From Paratractidigestivibacter faecalis (GTDB taxonomy: Bacteria; Actinomycetota; Coriobacteriia; Coriobacteriales; Atopobiaceae), in the NCBI RefSeq assembly GCF_003416765.1, contig NZ_QSNG01000001.1, positions 62,001-126,000 of the forward strand: a stretch of 64,000 nt of DNA. The letters are read 5' to 3'. A model generated the notes under the pieces. The model had not been told where the DNA came from, did not search any database, and saw only the letters and a program-made list of their open reading frames with translations. Positions 51,461-59,726 of this stretch are shown one piece after another. Position numbers and translations under genes: made by a program. Numbering within the stretch: position 1 is the stretch's first letter; each line of letters begins with the position of its first letter.

Positions 51461-52345
51461 ATGAAGCTCAACATGAACCGCCGCGAGTTCCTTGCGGCCT
51501 TTGGCACCATCGCCGCGTCCGCTGTCCTGGCTGGCTGCGGCGGCACCAAGACCGCGACCACCGCCGGCGCTCCGTCTGACGCCGCCTCTACCTCGGCGCC
51601 CTCCGGCGACGACAAGTCCGCCGCCTCCACCATGAAGCTCATCGTGGGCTTTGACGCCGCCTACCCTCCCTATGGCTACGTGGGCGACGACGGCTCCTAC
51701 ACCGGCTTTGACCTGGAGCTTGCCCAGGAGGTCGGCAGGCGCGTGGGCTGGGAGGTCCAGCTCGAGCCCATCGACTGGGACGCCAAGGACACCCTGATGA
51801 ACTCTGGTGCCATCAACTGCATCTGGAACGGCTTTACCATCGAGGGTCGCGAGAATGACTACACCTTCTCGGAGCCCTATATGCTCAACGCCCAGGTCGT
51901 GGTGGTCAAGAAGGGCTCCGGCATCTCCGACCTGGCGGGCCTTGCCGGCAAGGCCGTCATCACCCAGACCGACTCCGCCGCCTATGACGTGCTGGCAGGC
52001 GAGGACGCCGCCCAGGCCGACGTGGCTGCCACGTTTGCCAGCCTGGAGACCATTGGCGACTACAACACCGCCTTCATGCAGCTTGAGACCGGCGCCGTTG
52101 ACGCCGTTGCCTGCGACCTCTCCATTGCCGCCTACCAGCTGGCCGCCAAGCCCGATGCCTACGAGCAGCTCTCCGAGCAGCTCTCCAGCGAGCACTACGC
52201 CGTGGGCTTCAAGAAGGGCGACGAGGCCAGCGCCACCCAGGTGAGCGACACCCTCAAGGCCATGGACAAGGACGGCTTTGTGAAGGACCTCTGCGACAAG
52301 TACGCCGATCAGGGCATGGACTACGCCAACTGGTGCCTTGCCTAA
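51461..52345 (+). CDS. Amino acid ABC transporter substrate-binding lipoprotein
   Basis: The 294-residue protein has a lipoprotein signal peptide (lipobox VLAGCGG, Cys24). A family-3 solute-binding domain begins KLIVGFDAAYPPYGY, the pattern of polar amino acid binders. FTIEGRENDYTFSEPY is also typical. It is tethered outside the membrane and feeds the permease and ATPase encoded downstream. The substrate is probably a polar amino acid, possibly cystine or glutamine. Confidence 0.9.
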   Translation: MKLNMNRREFLAAFGTIAASAVLAGCGGTKTATTAGAPSDAASTSAPSGDDKSAASTMKLIVGFDAAYPPYGYVGDDGSYTGFDLELAQEVGRRVGWEVQLEPIDWDAKDTLMNSGAINCIWNGFTIEGRENDYTFSEPYMLNAQVVVVKKGSGISDLAGLAGKAVITQTDSAAYDVLAGEDAAQADVAATFASLETIGDYNTAFMQLETGAVDAVACDLSIAAYQLAAKPDAYEQLSEQLSSEHYAVGFKKGDEASATQVSDTLKAMDKDGFVKDLCDKYADQGMDYANWCLA

Positions 52346-52367
52346 GGCTTTGACCTGCTGATCTTCT

Positions 52368-52400
52368 GGGGCACTGCCGCCGTTTGGGCGACGGTGCCCT
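52368..52400 (+). terminator. Intercistronic hairpin after the binding-protein gene
   Basis: GGGGCACTGCCG pairs with CGACGGTGCCCT with few mismatches around a short loop. It lies between the binding-protein and permease genes without a long T-run. Such hairpins raise binding-protein mRNA over permease mRNA. Confidence 0.5.
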
Positions 52401-52420
52401 GCCGCTTGAGAGGAGCGCGC

Positions 52421-53074
52421 GTGGATTTTCTGACCATGACGGGCATGCTGGGCAACGGGTTTCTCGTCAGCTTCCAGATCTTTGCCCTGACGCTTTTGGG
52501 CTCGCTGCCCCTGGGCATGCTGGTGGCGTTTGCGCGCATGAGCCGCTTCAAGCCGCTGGCCCTTCTGGCGCGCTTTTACATCTCCATCATGCGCGGCACC
52601 CCGCTCATGCTGCAGATGTTTGCCATCTACTTCATGCCGTACTACGTGTTTGGCATCAACCTCACCACCGACAGCAAGTGGCAGGCCACCATCGTGGCGT
52701 TTATCGTCAACTATGCCGCCTACTTTGCCGAGATCTACCGCTCCGGCATCCAGTCCATCCCGCGCGGCCAGTACGAGGCCGCCGAGGTCCTGGGCTACTC
52801 CGGTGCGCAGACCTTCTGCCGCATAGTGCTGCCACAGGTGGTCAAGCGCATCCTGCCGTCTATCACCAACGAGGTCATCACGCTGGTCAAGGACACCTCG
52901 CTTGCGTTCTCCATCGGCGTCATCGAGATGTTCAGCGTGGCCAAGCAGCTGGTTGCCTCCCAGGTCAGCATGATGCCCTTCGCCATTGCGGCCGCGTTCT
53001 ACTGGGTCTTCAACCTGCTCATCGACATGCTGGCCGGGCGCCTTGAGCGTCGCCTCGACTACTACCACGACTAG
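52421..53074 (+). CDS. Amino acid ABC transporter permease
   Basis: The 217-residue permease of the HisM/GlnP type has about five membrane segments, the RGTPLMLQMF motif and the EAA loop EAAEVLGYSGAQTFCRIVLPQ. GTG 52421 lies six bases after AGGAG. It forms a homodimeric pore with the ATPase at 53084. Confidence 0.93.
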   Translation: MDFLTMTGMLGNGFLVSFQIFALTLLGSLPLGMLVAFARMSRFKPLALLARFYISIMRGTPLMLQMFAIYFMPYYVFGINLTTDSKWQATIVAFIVNYAAYFAEIYRSGIQSIPRGQYEAAEVLGYSGAQTFCRIVLPQVVKRILPSITNEVITLVKDTSLAFSIGVIEMFSVAKQLVASQVSMMPFAIAAAFYWVFNLLIDMLAGRLERRLDYYHD

Positions 53075-53083
53075 GGGAGCGTC

Positions 53084-53845
53084 ATGTCTTCAAACCAGAA
53101 CCCGGTGGTCGCGGTCGACCACGTGCAGAAGAGCTTTGGCGAGATCAAGGTCCTGAGGGACATCTCCCTTGCCGTCAACCCCGGCGAGGTGGTGGCCATC
53201 ATCGGCCCGTCCGGTGGTGGAAAGTCCACGCTGCTGCGCTGCATGACGCTGCTCGAGCGCGTGGACGCAGGCGACCTCACCTACGGCGACCTGACCTGCG
53301 CCAAAGATGGCACCTACGGCGACAAGGCCCTCCTGGCCCAGGCTCGCCAGCGCTTTGGCCTGGTCTTTCAGAACTACAACCTGTTCCCGCACTTCTCGGT
53401 GCTGAGAAACGTCATGGACGCGCCGATCTGCGTGCAGAAGCGCGACCGCGCGGAGGTGGAGGAGCAGGCGCGGGCCCTGCTGGCCAAGATGGGCCTTACG
53501 GGCAACGAGGACAAGGTGCCCTGCCAGCTCTCCGGCGGCCAGCAGCAGCGTGCGAGCATTGCTCGTGCGCTTGCCATGAACCCGCAGGTCATGTTCTTTG
53601 ACGAGCCCACGAGCGCCCTTGACCCCGAGCTCACGGCCGAGGTCCTGAAGGTCATCAAGGGGCTTGCCGCCGAGAACATGACCATGGTCATCGTCACCCA
53701 CGAGATGGGCTTTGCCCGCGACGTCGCGGACCGCATCGTCTTCATGGACGGTGGCGTCATCGTGGAGCAAGGGCCCGCCGAGCAGGTCATCGACCACCCG
53801 CGCGAGGAGCGAACCCGTGCCTTTCTCGCCCAGCGCGGTGCGTAG
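53084..53845 (+). CDS. Amino acid ABC transporter ATPase
   Basis: The 253-residue ATPase of the GlnQ/HisP group has [23 protein letters not shown] and [15 protein letters not shown], with the switch His in [15 protein letters not shown]. It energises the uptake system encoded just upstream, nine bases away. It is the last gene of the operon and is followed by a MITE-like element. Confidence 0.95.
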   Translation: MSSNQNPVVAVDHVQKSFGEIKVLRDISLAVNPGEVVAIIGPSGGGKSTLLRCMTLLERVDAGDLTYGDLTCAKDGTYGDKALLAQARQRFGLVFQNYNLFPHFSVLRNVMDAPICVQKRDRAEVEEQARALLAKMGLTGNEDKVPCQLSGGQQQRASIARALAMNPQVMFFDEPTSALDPELTAEVLKVIKGLAAENMTMVIVTHEMGFARDVADRIVFMDGGVIVEQGPAEQVIDHPREERTRAFLAQRGA

Positions 53846-53858
53846 GAGGGCCCCTCAA

Positions 53859-54097
53859 CGCGTTTTGGGTTCGCGGTTTTGGGCGATGCCGTATGATGCT
53901 TCAAGAAAACCGCAGGTCAGAGCGTTGACGCTTTGAGAGGCTGTCGCGGACCTCGCGTAGCCCGAACCCAAATCGGTTTCTGAATTGGGTTCGGACCTGG
54001 CGAGAAAACAAAGAAGCCGCAGGTCGGACAACGTCCCTACCTGCGGCTTTTGCTTTTCGGCTCTGACGCGGGGCCCAAAGCGCGAACCCAAAACGTG
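53859..54097. repeat. MITE-like element with terminal inverted repeats, copy 2
   Basis: CGCGTTTTGGGTTCG at 53859 and CGAACCCAAAACGTG at 54083 bound 239 bases with the same inner plan as copy 1. There is a CGAACCCAAAT/AATTGGGTTCG inverted repeat, GCAGGTCAG/CTGACCTGC-type words and an AAGCCGCAGGT/ACCTGCGGCTT hairpin (54013-54050). It lies between an ABC operon and ysxC and may supply their terminator. Confidence 0.75.
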
Positions 54098-54129
54098 TTT
54101 TGGATGGGCGATCCGGGGTAGCTTGGCTG

Positions 54130-54717
54130 CTACAGGCATGCCTCGGCGATGCGGCTCTTGAGCTCGTCGATGCCCTGGCCGGTCTCGGAGGACGTGACGA
54201 TCATACGGTCGCGCGGCACGCCCAGCTGGCGGCTGAGAAGCGCGGCCTGCTGGTCCTGCTTGCCGCGGCTGAGCTTGTCGGCCTTGGTGAGGACCACCAG
54301 GAAGGGCAGGCCCTGTTCCTTGAGGAAGCCCACCATCTCGAGGTCGAGCTTCTGGGCCTCGTGGCGGATGTCAACCAGCGAGAGCACCACGTTGAAGCTG
54401 CGCTCCTGGTCAAAGTAGCCGCTGATGAGGTTTGCCCAGCGCTCGCGCTCCTTCATGGAGACCTTGGCGTAGCCGTATCCGGGCAGGTCCACAAAGCGGA
54501 TGCCGTCGACCTCAAAGAAGTTGATGTTGGCGGTCTTGCCGGGCGTGGCCGAGACCTTCACCAGGTTCTTGCGGCCAAAGACCTTGTTGAGCAGGGAGGA
54601 CTTGCCCACGTTGGAGCGGCCGGCCACGGCGACCTCGGGCGTGGTGGGCTCGGGAAGCTGCTCGACGGTGCCGTACGAGGCCTCAAAGCGGGCGAGCTGG
54701 TAGTTGATGAGGGCCAT
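54130..54717 (-). CDS. ysxC: Ribosome biogenesis GTP-binding protein YsxC/EngB
   Basis: The 195-residue GTPase is needed for late assembly of the large ribosomal subunit. The G1 motif is GRSNVGKSSL, G3 DLPGYG, G4 TKAD and G5 near SSETGQG. I chose ATG 54717 behind AGGAAGGA, since the extra 26 codons upstream have no start signal. It stands alone on the minus strand. Confidence 0.94.
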   Translation of the reverse strand: MALINYQLARFEASYGTVEQLPEPTTPEVAVAGRSNVGKSSLLNKVFGRKNLVKVSATPGKTANINFFEVDGIRFVDLPGYGYAKVSMKERERWANLISGYFDQERSFNVVLSLVDIRHEAQKLDLEMVGFLKEQGLPFLVVLTKADKLSRGKQDQQAALLSRQLGVPRDRMIVTSSETGQGIDELKSRIAEACL

Positions 54718-54822
54718 GCGTGTCCTTCCTGCGGTCTGCGCGATGCTGCAGGTCATTGTACCTGCGGCCGGCTGCTCTCGACAAAAGCCGCGCAAGTTGC
54801 CGGACGGTCCGCGTCCCCGCCC

Positions 54823-54842
54823 GGCGAGAAGCCCTTCTCGCC
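54823..54842. terminator. Short GGCGAGAAG hairpin
   Basis: GGCGAGAAG and its complement CTTCTCGCC are separated by two bases just past the stop of the minus-strand kinase gene. The lack of a T-run makes it a weak terminator; it is one of the GCGAGAAG-word hairpins. Confidence 0.5.
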
Positions 54843-54843
54843 G

Positions 54844-56154
54844 TCAGTCCTTAGGCAGGGGGATGATTAAGCCGAGGCGGAAGAGGCCATTCTCGTAGGT
54901 GGCGGACAGCGATCCTCCCCAGCGCTCGGCCGTGACGCGCATGGACCTCATGCCATAGCCGTGTCCCTCGCCACGCTCCGAGACCGGCAGGTCGTCCCTG
55001 AACTGCGGCACAAAGTCGCAGTAGTTCTCAACGGACATGACGAGGACGCTGCGCCTGGTGCGCACGTCCAGCGAGATGACGCGCCGCGTGGGGTCCGCGA
55101 GCCTGTCCACCGCCTCTATGGCGTTGTCTAGGGCGTTTCCAAACAGCGAGTACACGTCGGAGACGGGCATGAACCCCAGGGCGCTTCCGTCGGCAATGCT
55201 GGAGAGGGTGATGCCGCGCTGCTCGCACAGGAGGCCCTTCTCGGTGAGGATGGTGTCCAGGGCCTTGTTCCCCGTTCTGACGGAGGAGTCGTACAGGCGG
55301 ATTTGGTGCTCCATGTCGTCAATGACGCCCTGGTCAACCACACCGCCCTCACGCGCCAGGGTCCTGATTTGGTGGCGCATATCGTGGCACTTGAGGTTAA
55401 TGGCCTCGATGGTCTCGCGCGAGAGTTCCATCTGGCGCTCGCGCTCGTGGGCAAGGCGTGCGGAGAGTGCGACGTCCTGCTCGAGGCGTCTGTTGACCGC
55501 AATCTCCCACTCCACGAAGAGAAGAAACCCGCAGACGATGACGTGGCACACCCGCAGCATCATCGACGTGGGCTCGGCGGGTCCCAGCAGGTCGTCCACA
55601 TGGGCAAGAAGCGCGCTGAGCCCAATGCCCAGCACCACCACGGCACCGTATACGGCAAGCATCCGGCGATCGTTCTCTATGCCGTGCTCAAAGCTCTCGA
55701 GCTGCTTGAAGAGAAGGGCATTGCACGCCAGAAGAACCACCAGAAAGACCGCGTTCCCAAAGAGGGAGAACTGCCCCTCAATCCCCAGTGCGGTCATCGC
55801 CGGCGTCAGCAGGCGGAAGGGGAGCTTCGCGAGGGAACTTGCCAGGTTCTGCACCGTGCAGCCGACGGCGCAGCAGAAGATGGAGGTCCAAAGCGATATC
55901 CTGCATAGAAAGACGCCCAGAACCACGCAGACGGAGAGCACGGCGGCAAAGAACGCCAGGCGTGATGTCGCGGGTCCAAGGGCTTCTCCCTTGAAGGGGT
56001 CGAGCAGCGCGAGCGCCACCAGGGTGGTCAGCGCCACAAGGCTCCTTGCCGCAAAGTCCTCGCGCCGCGTGAGGTGTGCCAGGCAGAACCAGCTGGCAAG
56101 CCCCACCTGCAGGGAGGAGAAGAGCGCGCCTTGAAGCACATCGAGGTTGATCAT
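54844..56154 (-). CDS. GHKL-family sensor histidine kinase (AgrC-like), cassette 1
   Basis: The 436-residue kinase has six or seven N-terminal membrane segments (to about residue 215), a dimerisation helix with the likely phospho-His in LKCHDMRHQIRTL, and a GHKL ATPase domain (FGNALDNAIEAVDR, GHGYGMRSM). The architecture is that of AgrC-type sensors of peptides or small metabolites. It overlaps the upstream LytTR regulator by four bases. The paralogous kinase at 59727 has the same layout. Confidence 0.9.
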   Translation of the reverse strand: MINLDVLQGALFSSLQVGLASWFCLAHLTRREDFAARSLVALTTLVALALLDPFKGEALGPATSRLAFFAAVLSVCVVLGVFLCRISLWTSIFCCAVGCTVQNLASSLAKLPFRLLTPAMTALGIEGQFSLFGNAVFLVVLLACNALLFKQLESFEHGIENDRRMLAVYGAVVVLGIGLSALLAHVDDLLGPAEPTSMMLRVCHVIVCGFLLFVEWEIAVNRRLEQDVALSARLAHERERQMELSRETIEAINLKCHDMRHQIRTLAREGGVVDQGVIDDMEHQIRLYDSSVRTGNKALDTILTEKGLLCEQRGITLSSIADGSALGFMPVSDVYSLFGNALDNAIEAVDRLADPTRRVISLDVRTRRSVLVMSVENYCDFVPQFRDDLPVSERGEGHGYGMRSMRVTAERWGGSLSATYENGLFRLGLIIPLPKD

Positions 56155-56861
56155 CGTACGTCTCCCAGCAGCGCCGCGATCTGCGCCATGGCCGCACGTT
56201 TCTTCGACCTGCTGATGGCGAGCCTGGCACCATCCGTCATGACGAGCGCATCCCTTGCAATGGCCTGGATGTGGGTGGCGTTGGCCATGACGCTCTTCGA
56301 GATGCTCACCATGGAGCCGCCGGCAAGCTTCTCTGCCGCCTGCGCGAGCGAACCGCGCTCATTCAGCGGGTCCTTCTCGCCGGCTATGTGCCAGGAGAGG
56401 TAGTGGCCCGAGATCTCGACCCAGACCACGTCGGTCTGGGGAACGAGCCTAATGCCGTCCTGGGTCTTGATGAGCAGCGAGAGCACGCGCTGTCTCACGG
56501 CGCGCATGGCCTTGTCCATGGGAATCCTGAAGCTGTTGTACGAGACCGGCTTGACGATGAAGCCCAGCGCGTCAACCTCGTAGCCGCGCACGGCATACTG
56601 CGCCAGGTTGGTCACAAAGATGAGCGGGGTCACGGGGTCGTAGGTGCGCAGGAGCTCGGCCGCCTCCATGCCGTTGATGCCAGGCAGGTCTATGTCCATG
56701 AAGACGATGGACCAGGCGCCTCCCTCGGCAACGTAGTCGACGGCGCTTCGCATGATGGTGACGTCAAACTGCTCCGCGTTGAGCTGGCCGTAGCGCTCTA
56801 TGCAGCGCCGCAGTGCCTCGGCCTCCTCGCGGTTGTCCTCGACGATCAGTACTCTGTGCAT
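56151..56861 (-). CDS. LytTR-family response regulator, cassette 1
   Basis: The 236-residue regulator has a receiver domain (VLIVEDNREEAE, phospho-Asp in FMDIDLPGING, KPVSYNSF) and a C-terminal LytTR DNA-binding domain. LytTR proteins bind direct repeats about two helical turns apart; such repeats lie at 56950-56982. Its gene is divergent from a GH3-like lipoprotein gene, the probable target. Confidence 0.92.
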   Translation of the reverse strand: MHRVLIVEDNREEAEALRRCIERYGQLNAEQFDVTIMRSAVDYVAEGGAWSIVFMDIDLPGINGMEAAELLRTYDPVTPLIFVTNLAQYAVRGYEVDALGFIVKPVSYNSFRIPMDKAMRAVRQRVLSLLIKTQDGIRLVPQTDVVWVEISGHYLSWHIAGEKDPLNERGSLAQAAEKLAGGSMVSISKSVMANATHIQAIARDALVMTDGARLAISRSKKRAAMAQIAALLGDVR

Positions 56862-56949
56862 TTCTCCTCCCAGCCCAAAGGATATGCCGCGCTGCGCTCC
56901 TCCCGCGCGGCCATCCGACGAACGGTCGCTCGACGGCGCGCGGCGCGAG

Positions 56950-56982
56950 TTGCCGCCAGGTTTTCGACCGCTCGTGCCAGGT
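56950..56982 (-). promoter_or_regulatory. Putative LytTR operator upstream of GH3 gene 1
   Basis: On the minus strand ACCTGGCACGAG is followed exactly 21 bases later by ACCTGGCGGCAA. The second unit differs at only two positions from ACCGTGCGGCAA, which is repeated at 21 bases in front of the paralogous GH3 gene. Direct repeats with a two-turn period fit LytTR binding. Confidence 0.6.
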
Positions 56983-57072
56983 CGGGTTGCGCCGCCCCGC
57001 GCGCCCTAGCCTGCGTGTCAGGAACCCCGGCGAGAAGAGCGCCGGCAAGAAAGGGAAGAGAAAGGAAGAGGG

Positions 57073-59508
57073 ATGGCAAGCATCACCAGAAGAGGCTTCG
57101 TGGCCGGCTCCGCTCTGAGCGCAGGGCTGGTGGCTGCCCTTGCAGGATGCAACGCCGCCGGTACGGCGGCGGACCCGCTCGCGGCTCCCGCGGCCGACAA
57201 GTATCCCATCGATCCCGACAAGGAGGGCGCTGCCGCCAAGTACTCCACCGAGGAGGTCCGCGACGGCTGGACCCGCGTGACCAACGAGGGCGGCGCGATC
57301 TTGGGCGTCATGGACACCGCCAAGATCATCCAGGTGGACGGCCTGGCCTTCAAGGACCTCAACGGCAACGGCAAGCTGGACCTCTACGAGGACTGGCGCC
57401 AGCCGGCCGACGTGCGCGCCCGTGCCCTTGCCGAGATGATGTCCTCCGAGGAGTGCGTCAACCTCATGTGGCATGGCGGCACCCAGCCCATGGCCATGTC
57501 CGGCAACGCGGAGACCGAGGAGAACGCGTGGTTGCTCGCCGGCTCCCGCGCGGGCGTCTCTCGCCTGGCGTCCGACAAGGAGTCATACGCCAGCGACATC
57601 CAGTGGATCAACGGCGTGCAGGAGACCTGCGAGAACAGCACCTACGGCATCCCATACCTCAACTCCACCGACCCCTACGACACCCTGGGCATCCCCAGCA
57701 CCATCGGCCTGACCGCCTGCATGGACAAGGATCTCTGGCGTAAGGCCGGCATGTGGACGGGTCGCGCGTGGCGCGCGACGGGTGTGAGCTGCCACCTTGG
57801 CCCGCAGGTGGACCTCTACACCAACCCCATCACCAAGCGCCTAGCCGGCGCGGAGACCGAGGACCCGGCCCTTGGCCGCGACTTCACGGCGGCCTTCGGC
57901 GGTGGCATGCAGTCTACCTGGGGCGATGACGAGGCTACTGATGACCTCGGTTGGGGCAAGGACTCCGTGGGCATCATGCTCAAGCACTACGTAGGCGCCG
58001 GTGCCATCGAGACGGGTGCGGACGACCACAACGACCAGGGCAAGTACAACGTCTTCCCTGGCGACAACTTCAACGCCCACCTCGTGCCGTTCGTCGATGG
58101 CGGCATGCACCTGGACTCCAAGACCGGTCAGATGGCCGCAGTCATGACTAACTATGGCATTCCCTACGACGAGGACGAGAAGTACGGAGAGCTTGTGGCG
58201 GGTGCCTACAACAAGCACAACGTCTCTATCCTGCGCAACGCTGGCTGGGACGGCGTGGTCTGCACCGACTGGGGTGTCCTCAAGGACGGCGACAAGACTT
58301 GGGGCGTCGAGGCCCTCTCCCAGCCCGAGCGCTTTGAGAAGATGCTCGAGGTGGGCATTGACCAGATCGGTGGAGACTTCTTCACCGACGACGGCAACTC
58401 CGGCACGGCGCTCTACGCCAAGGAGAAGGGCGACAACGAGGCTCTGGCCCGCGTGCGCGACTCCGCTCGCCGCGTCTGCACCTTCATGATGAACGCCGGC
58501 CTCTTCGAGCAGCCGTACTGCGAGGCTTCCGTTGCCTCTGCGGTCTTCTCGTCCCAGGTCGCGGCAGACTTTGCCGCCGAGGTCAACGACCGCTGCGTGG
58601 TCATGCTCAAGAACTCCGGCAACGCCATTGCCAAGGACGGGATGAAGGACAAGCCCAAGGTATACATCCCGCAGAAGTACGTTGCGGCCGCCAGGGGCGT
58701 CTTCTCGACTACCCCAGCCAGTATCAAGAGCTGCATCGACGACGCCGCCATCAGCGAGCGCTTCGACGTAGTGACCGACTACGTGGCGGCCTCCGAGGAG
58801 CCTACCGAGGCCGATATCACCCGCCTCACCGCCGAGGAGCTGGCGGACGTCAAGTACGCAATCGTCAAGGTCAAGAACCCGCAGGATGCCTTTGGTGGCT
58901 TTGAGGGCGGTAAGATGGCCTTTGTCGGCGACACCGGCATCCCCCTGCAGTGGCACCCGGTCTCGCTGCAGTACCGCCCCTATACTGCCGATGGCCCCAA
59001 CGTTCGCAAGGTCTCCCTTGCCGGCGACATCCTTGAGGACGGCACCAAGCAGGACCGCGGCCACTTTGGCAAGTCCACGCACGCCACCAACGAGAGCGAC
59101 CTTGACCTGGTCATGGACATCAAGTCCAAGCTGCCTGAGACCGCCAAGCTGATTCTTGTTGTCGAGGCCGACCACCCGATGGTCTTCTCCGAGATCGAGC
59201 CCTATGCCGATGCGATTGTCCTCGGCTGGGACAACATCACCGACGAGGCCTATGCCCACATCATCTCTGGTGAGGTGGAGCCCTCCGGCCTGCTGCAGTT
59301 CCAGATGCCTGCCAGCATGGACACCGTCGAGGCCCAGGACGAGGACGTCCCGCGCGACATGGAGTGCTACGTCGACGCCGACGGCAACACGTACGACTTC
59401 TGCTTCGGCCTCAACTGGTCTGGTGTCATCGACGACGAGCGCACCAAGACCTACAAGGCCGCCCCGCTGACCGGTCCCGAGACCTGCGAGGTCAAGGCTG
59501 ACAAGTAG
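57073..59508 (+). CDS. Secreted GH3-like lipoprotein with TAT signal, cassette 1
   Basis: The 811-residue protein starts with a twin-arginine signal (ITRRGFVAGS) ending in a lipobox LAGC (Cys26), so it is probably folded before export and lipid-anchored outside. Residues 95-106 form a perfect EF-hand calcium loop (DLNGNGKLDLYE). A glycoside hydrolase family 3-like barrel follows, with MLKHYVGAG and the nucleophile motif VCTDWG (Asp399). The C-terminal half is divergent. Substrate unknown. It is divergent from a LytTR/GHKL pair and is about half identical by eye to the protein at 62001. An AAGGGAAGAGAAAGGAAGAG purine tract precedes the ATG. Confidence 0.8.
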   Translation: MASITRRGFVAGSALSAGLVAALAGCNAAGTAADPLAAPAADKYPIDPDKEGAAAKYSTEEVRDGWTRVTNEGGAILGVMDTAKIIQVDGLAFKDLNGNGKLDLYEDWRQPADVRARALAEMMSSEECVNLMWHGGTQPMAMSGNAETEENAWLLAGSRAGVSRLASDKESYASDIQWINGVQETCENSTYGIPYLNSTDPYDTLGIPSTIGLTACMDKDLWRKAGMWTGRAWRATGVSCHLGPQVDLYTNPITKRLAGAETEDPALGRDFTAAFGGGMQSTWGDDEATDDLGWGKDSVGIMLKHYVGAGAIETGADDHNDQGKYNVFPGDNFNAHLVPFVDGGMHLDSKTGQMAAVMTNYGIPYDEDEKYGELVAGAYNKHNVSILRNAGWDGVVCTDWGVLKDGDKTWGVEALSQPERFEKMLEVGIDQIGGDFFTDDGNSGTALYAKEKGDNEALARVRDSARRVCTFMMNAGLFEQPYCEASVASAVFSSQVAADFAAEVNDRCVVMLKNSGNAIAKDGMKDKPKVYIPQKYVAAARGVFSTTPASIKSCIDDAAISERFDVVTDYVAASEEPTEADITRLTAEELADVKYAIVKVKNPQDAFGGFEGGKMAFVGDTGIPLQWHPVSLQYRPYTADGPNVRKVSLAGDILEDGTKQDRGHFGKSTHATNESDLDLVMDIKSKLPETAKLILVVEADHPMVFSEIEPYADAIVLGWDNITDEAYAHIISGEVEPSGLLQFQMPASMDTVEAQDEDVPRDMECYVDADGNTYDFCFGLNWSGVIDDERTKTYKAAPLTGPETCEVKADK

Positions 59509-59545
59509 CGGTCTCCGAGTCCCATCTTGAACGTTAGGCACCACG

Positions 59546-59580
59546 CGCCGGCCCCGAACTCTTCCCCGGGGCCGGCGTTT
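59546..59580 (+). terminator. Terminator of GH3 gene 1
   Basis: CGCCGGCCCCG and CGGGGCCGGCG pair across AACTCTTCCC, followed by TTTCTT, 40 bases after the stop codon. Confidence 0.8.
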
Positions 59581-59599
59581 CTTGTGGGCCCGGCGCTTG

Positions 59600-59713
59600 T
59601 GTGACGGTTTTCGTACCATCTAATTGGCAAGCAATAAGGTTTGGAACCGGTTATCTGGGCAAACGCCGGCGCCTGCGCGCGGGGTCGTCGTTCGTGTAGC
59701 AAAAACTGTCACA
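59600..59713. other. Non-coding gap with distant inverted repeat
   Basis: TGTGACGGTTTTCG at 59600 is matched by GCAAAAACTGTCACA at 59699 with few mismatches. The gap lies between convergent genes, holds no frame I can support and is relatively AT-rich. It could be a relic of rearrangement between the two cassettes. Confidence 0.35.
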
Positions 59714-59726
59714 CTTCTGCGGGGTC

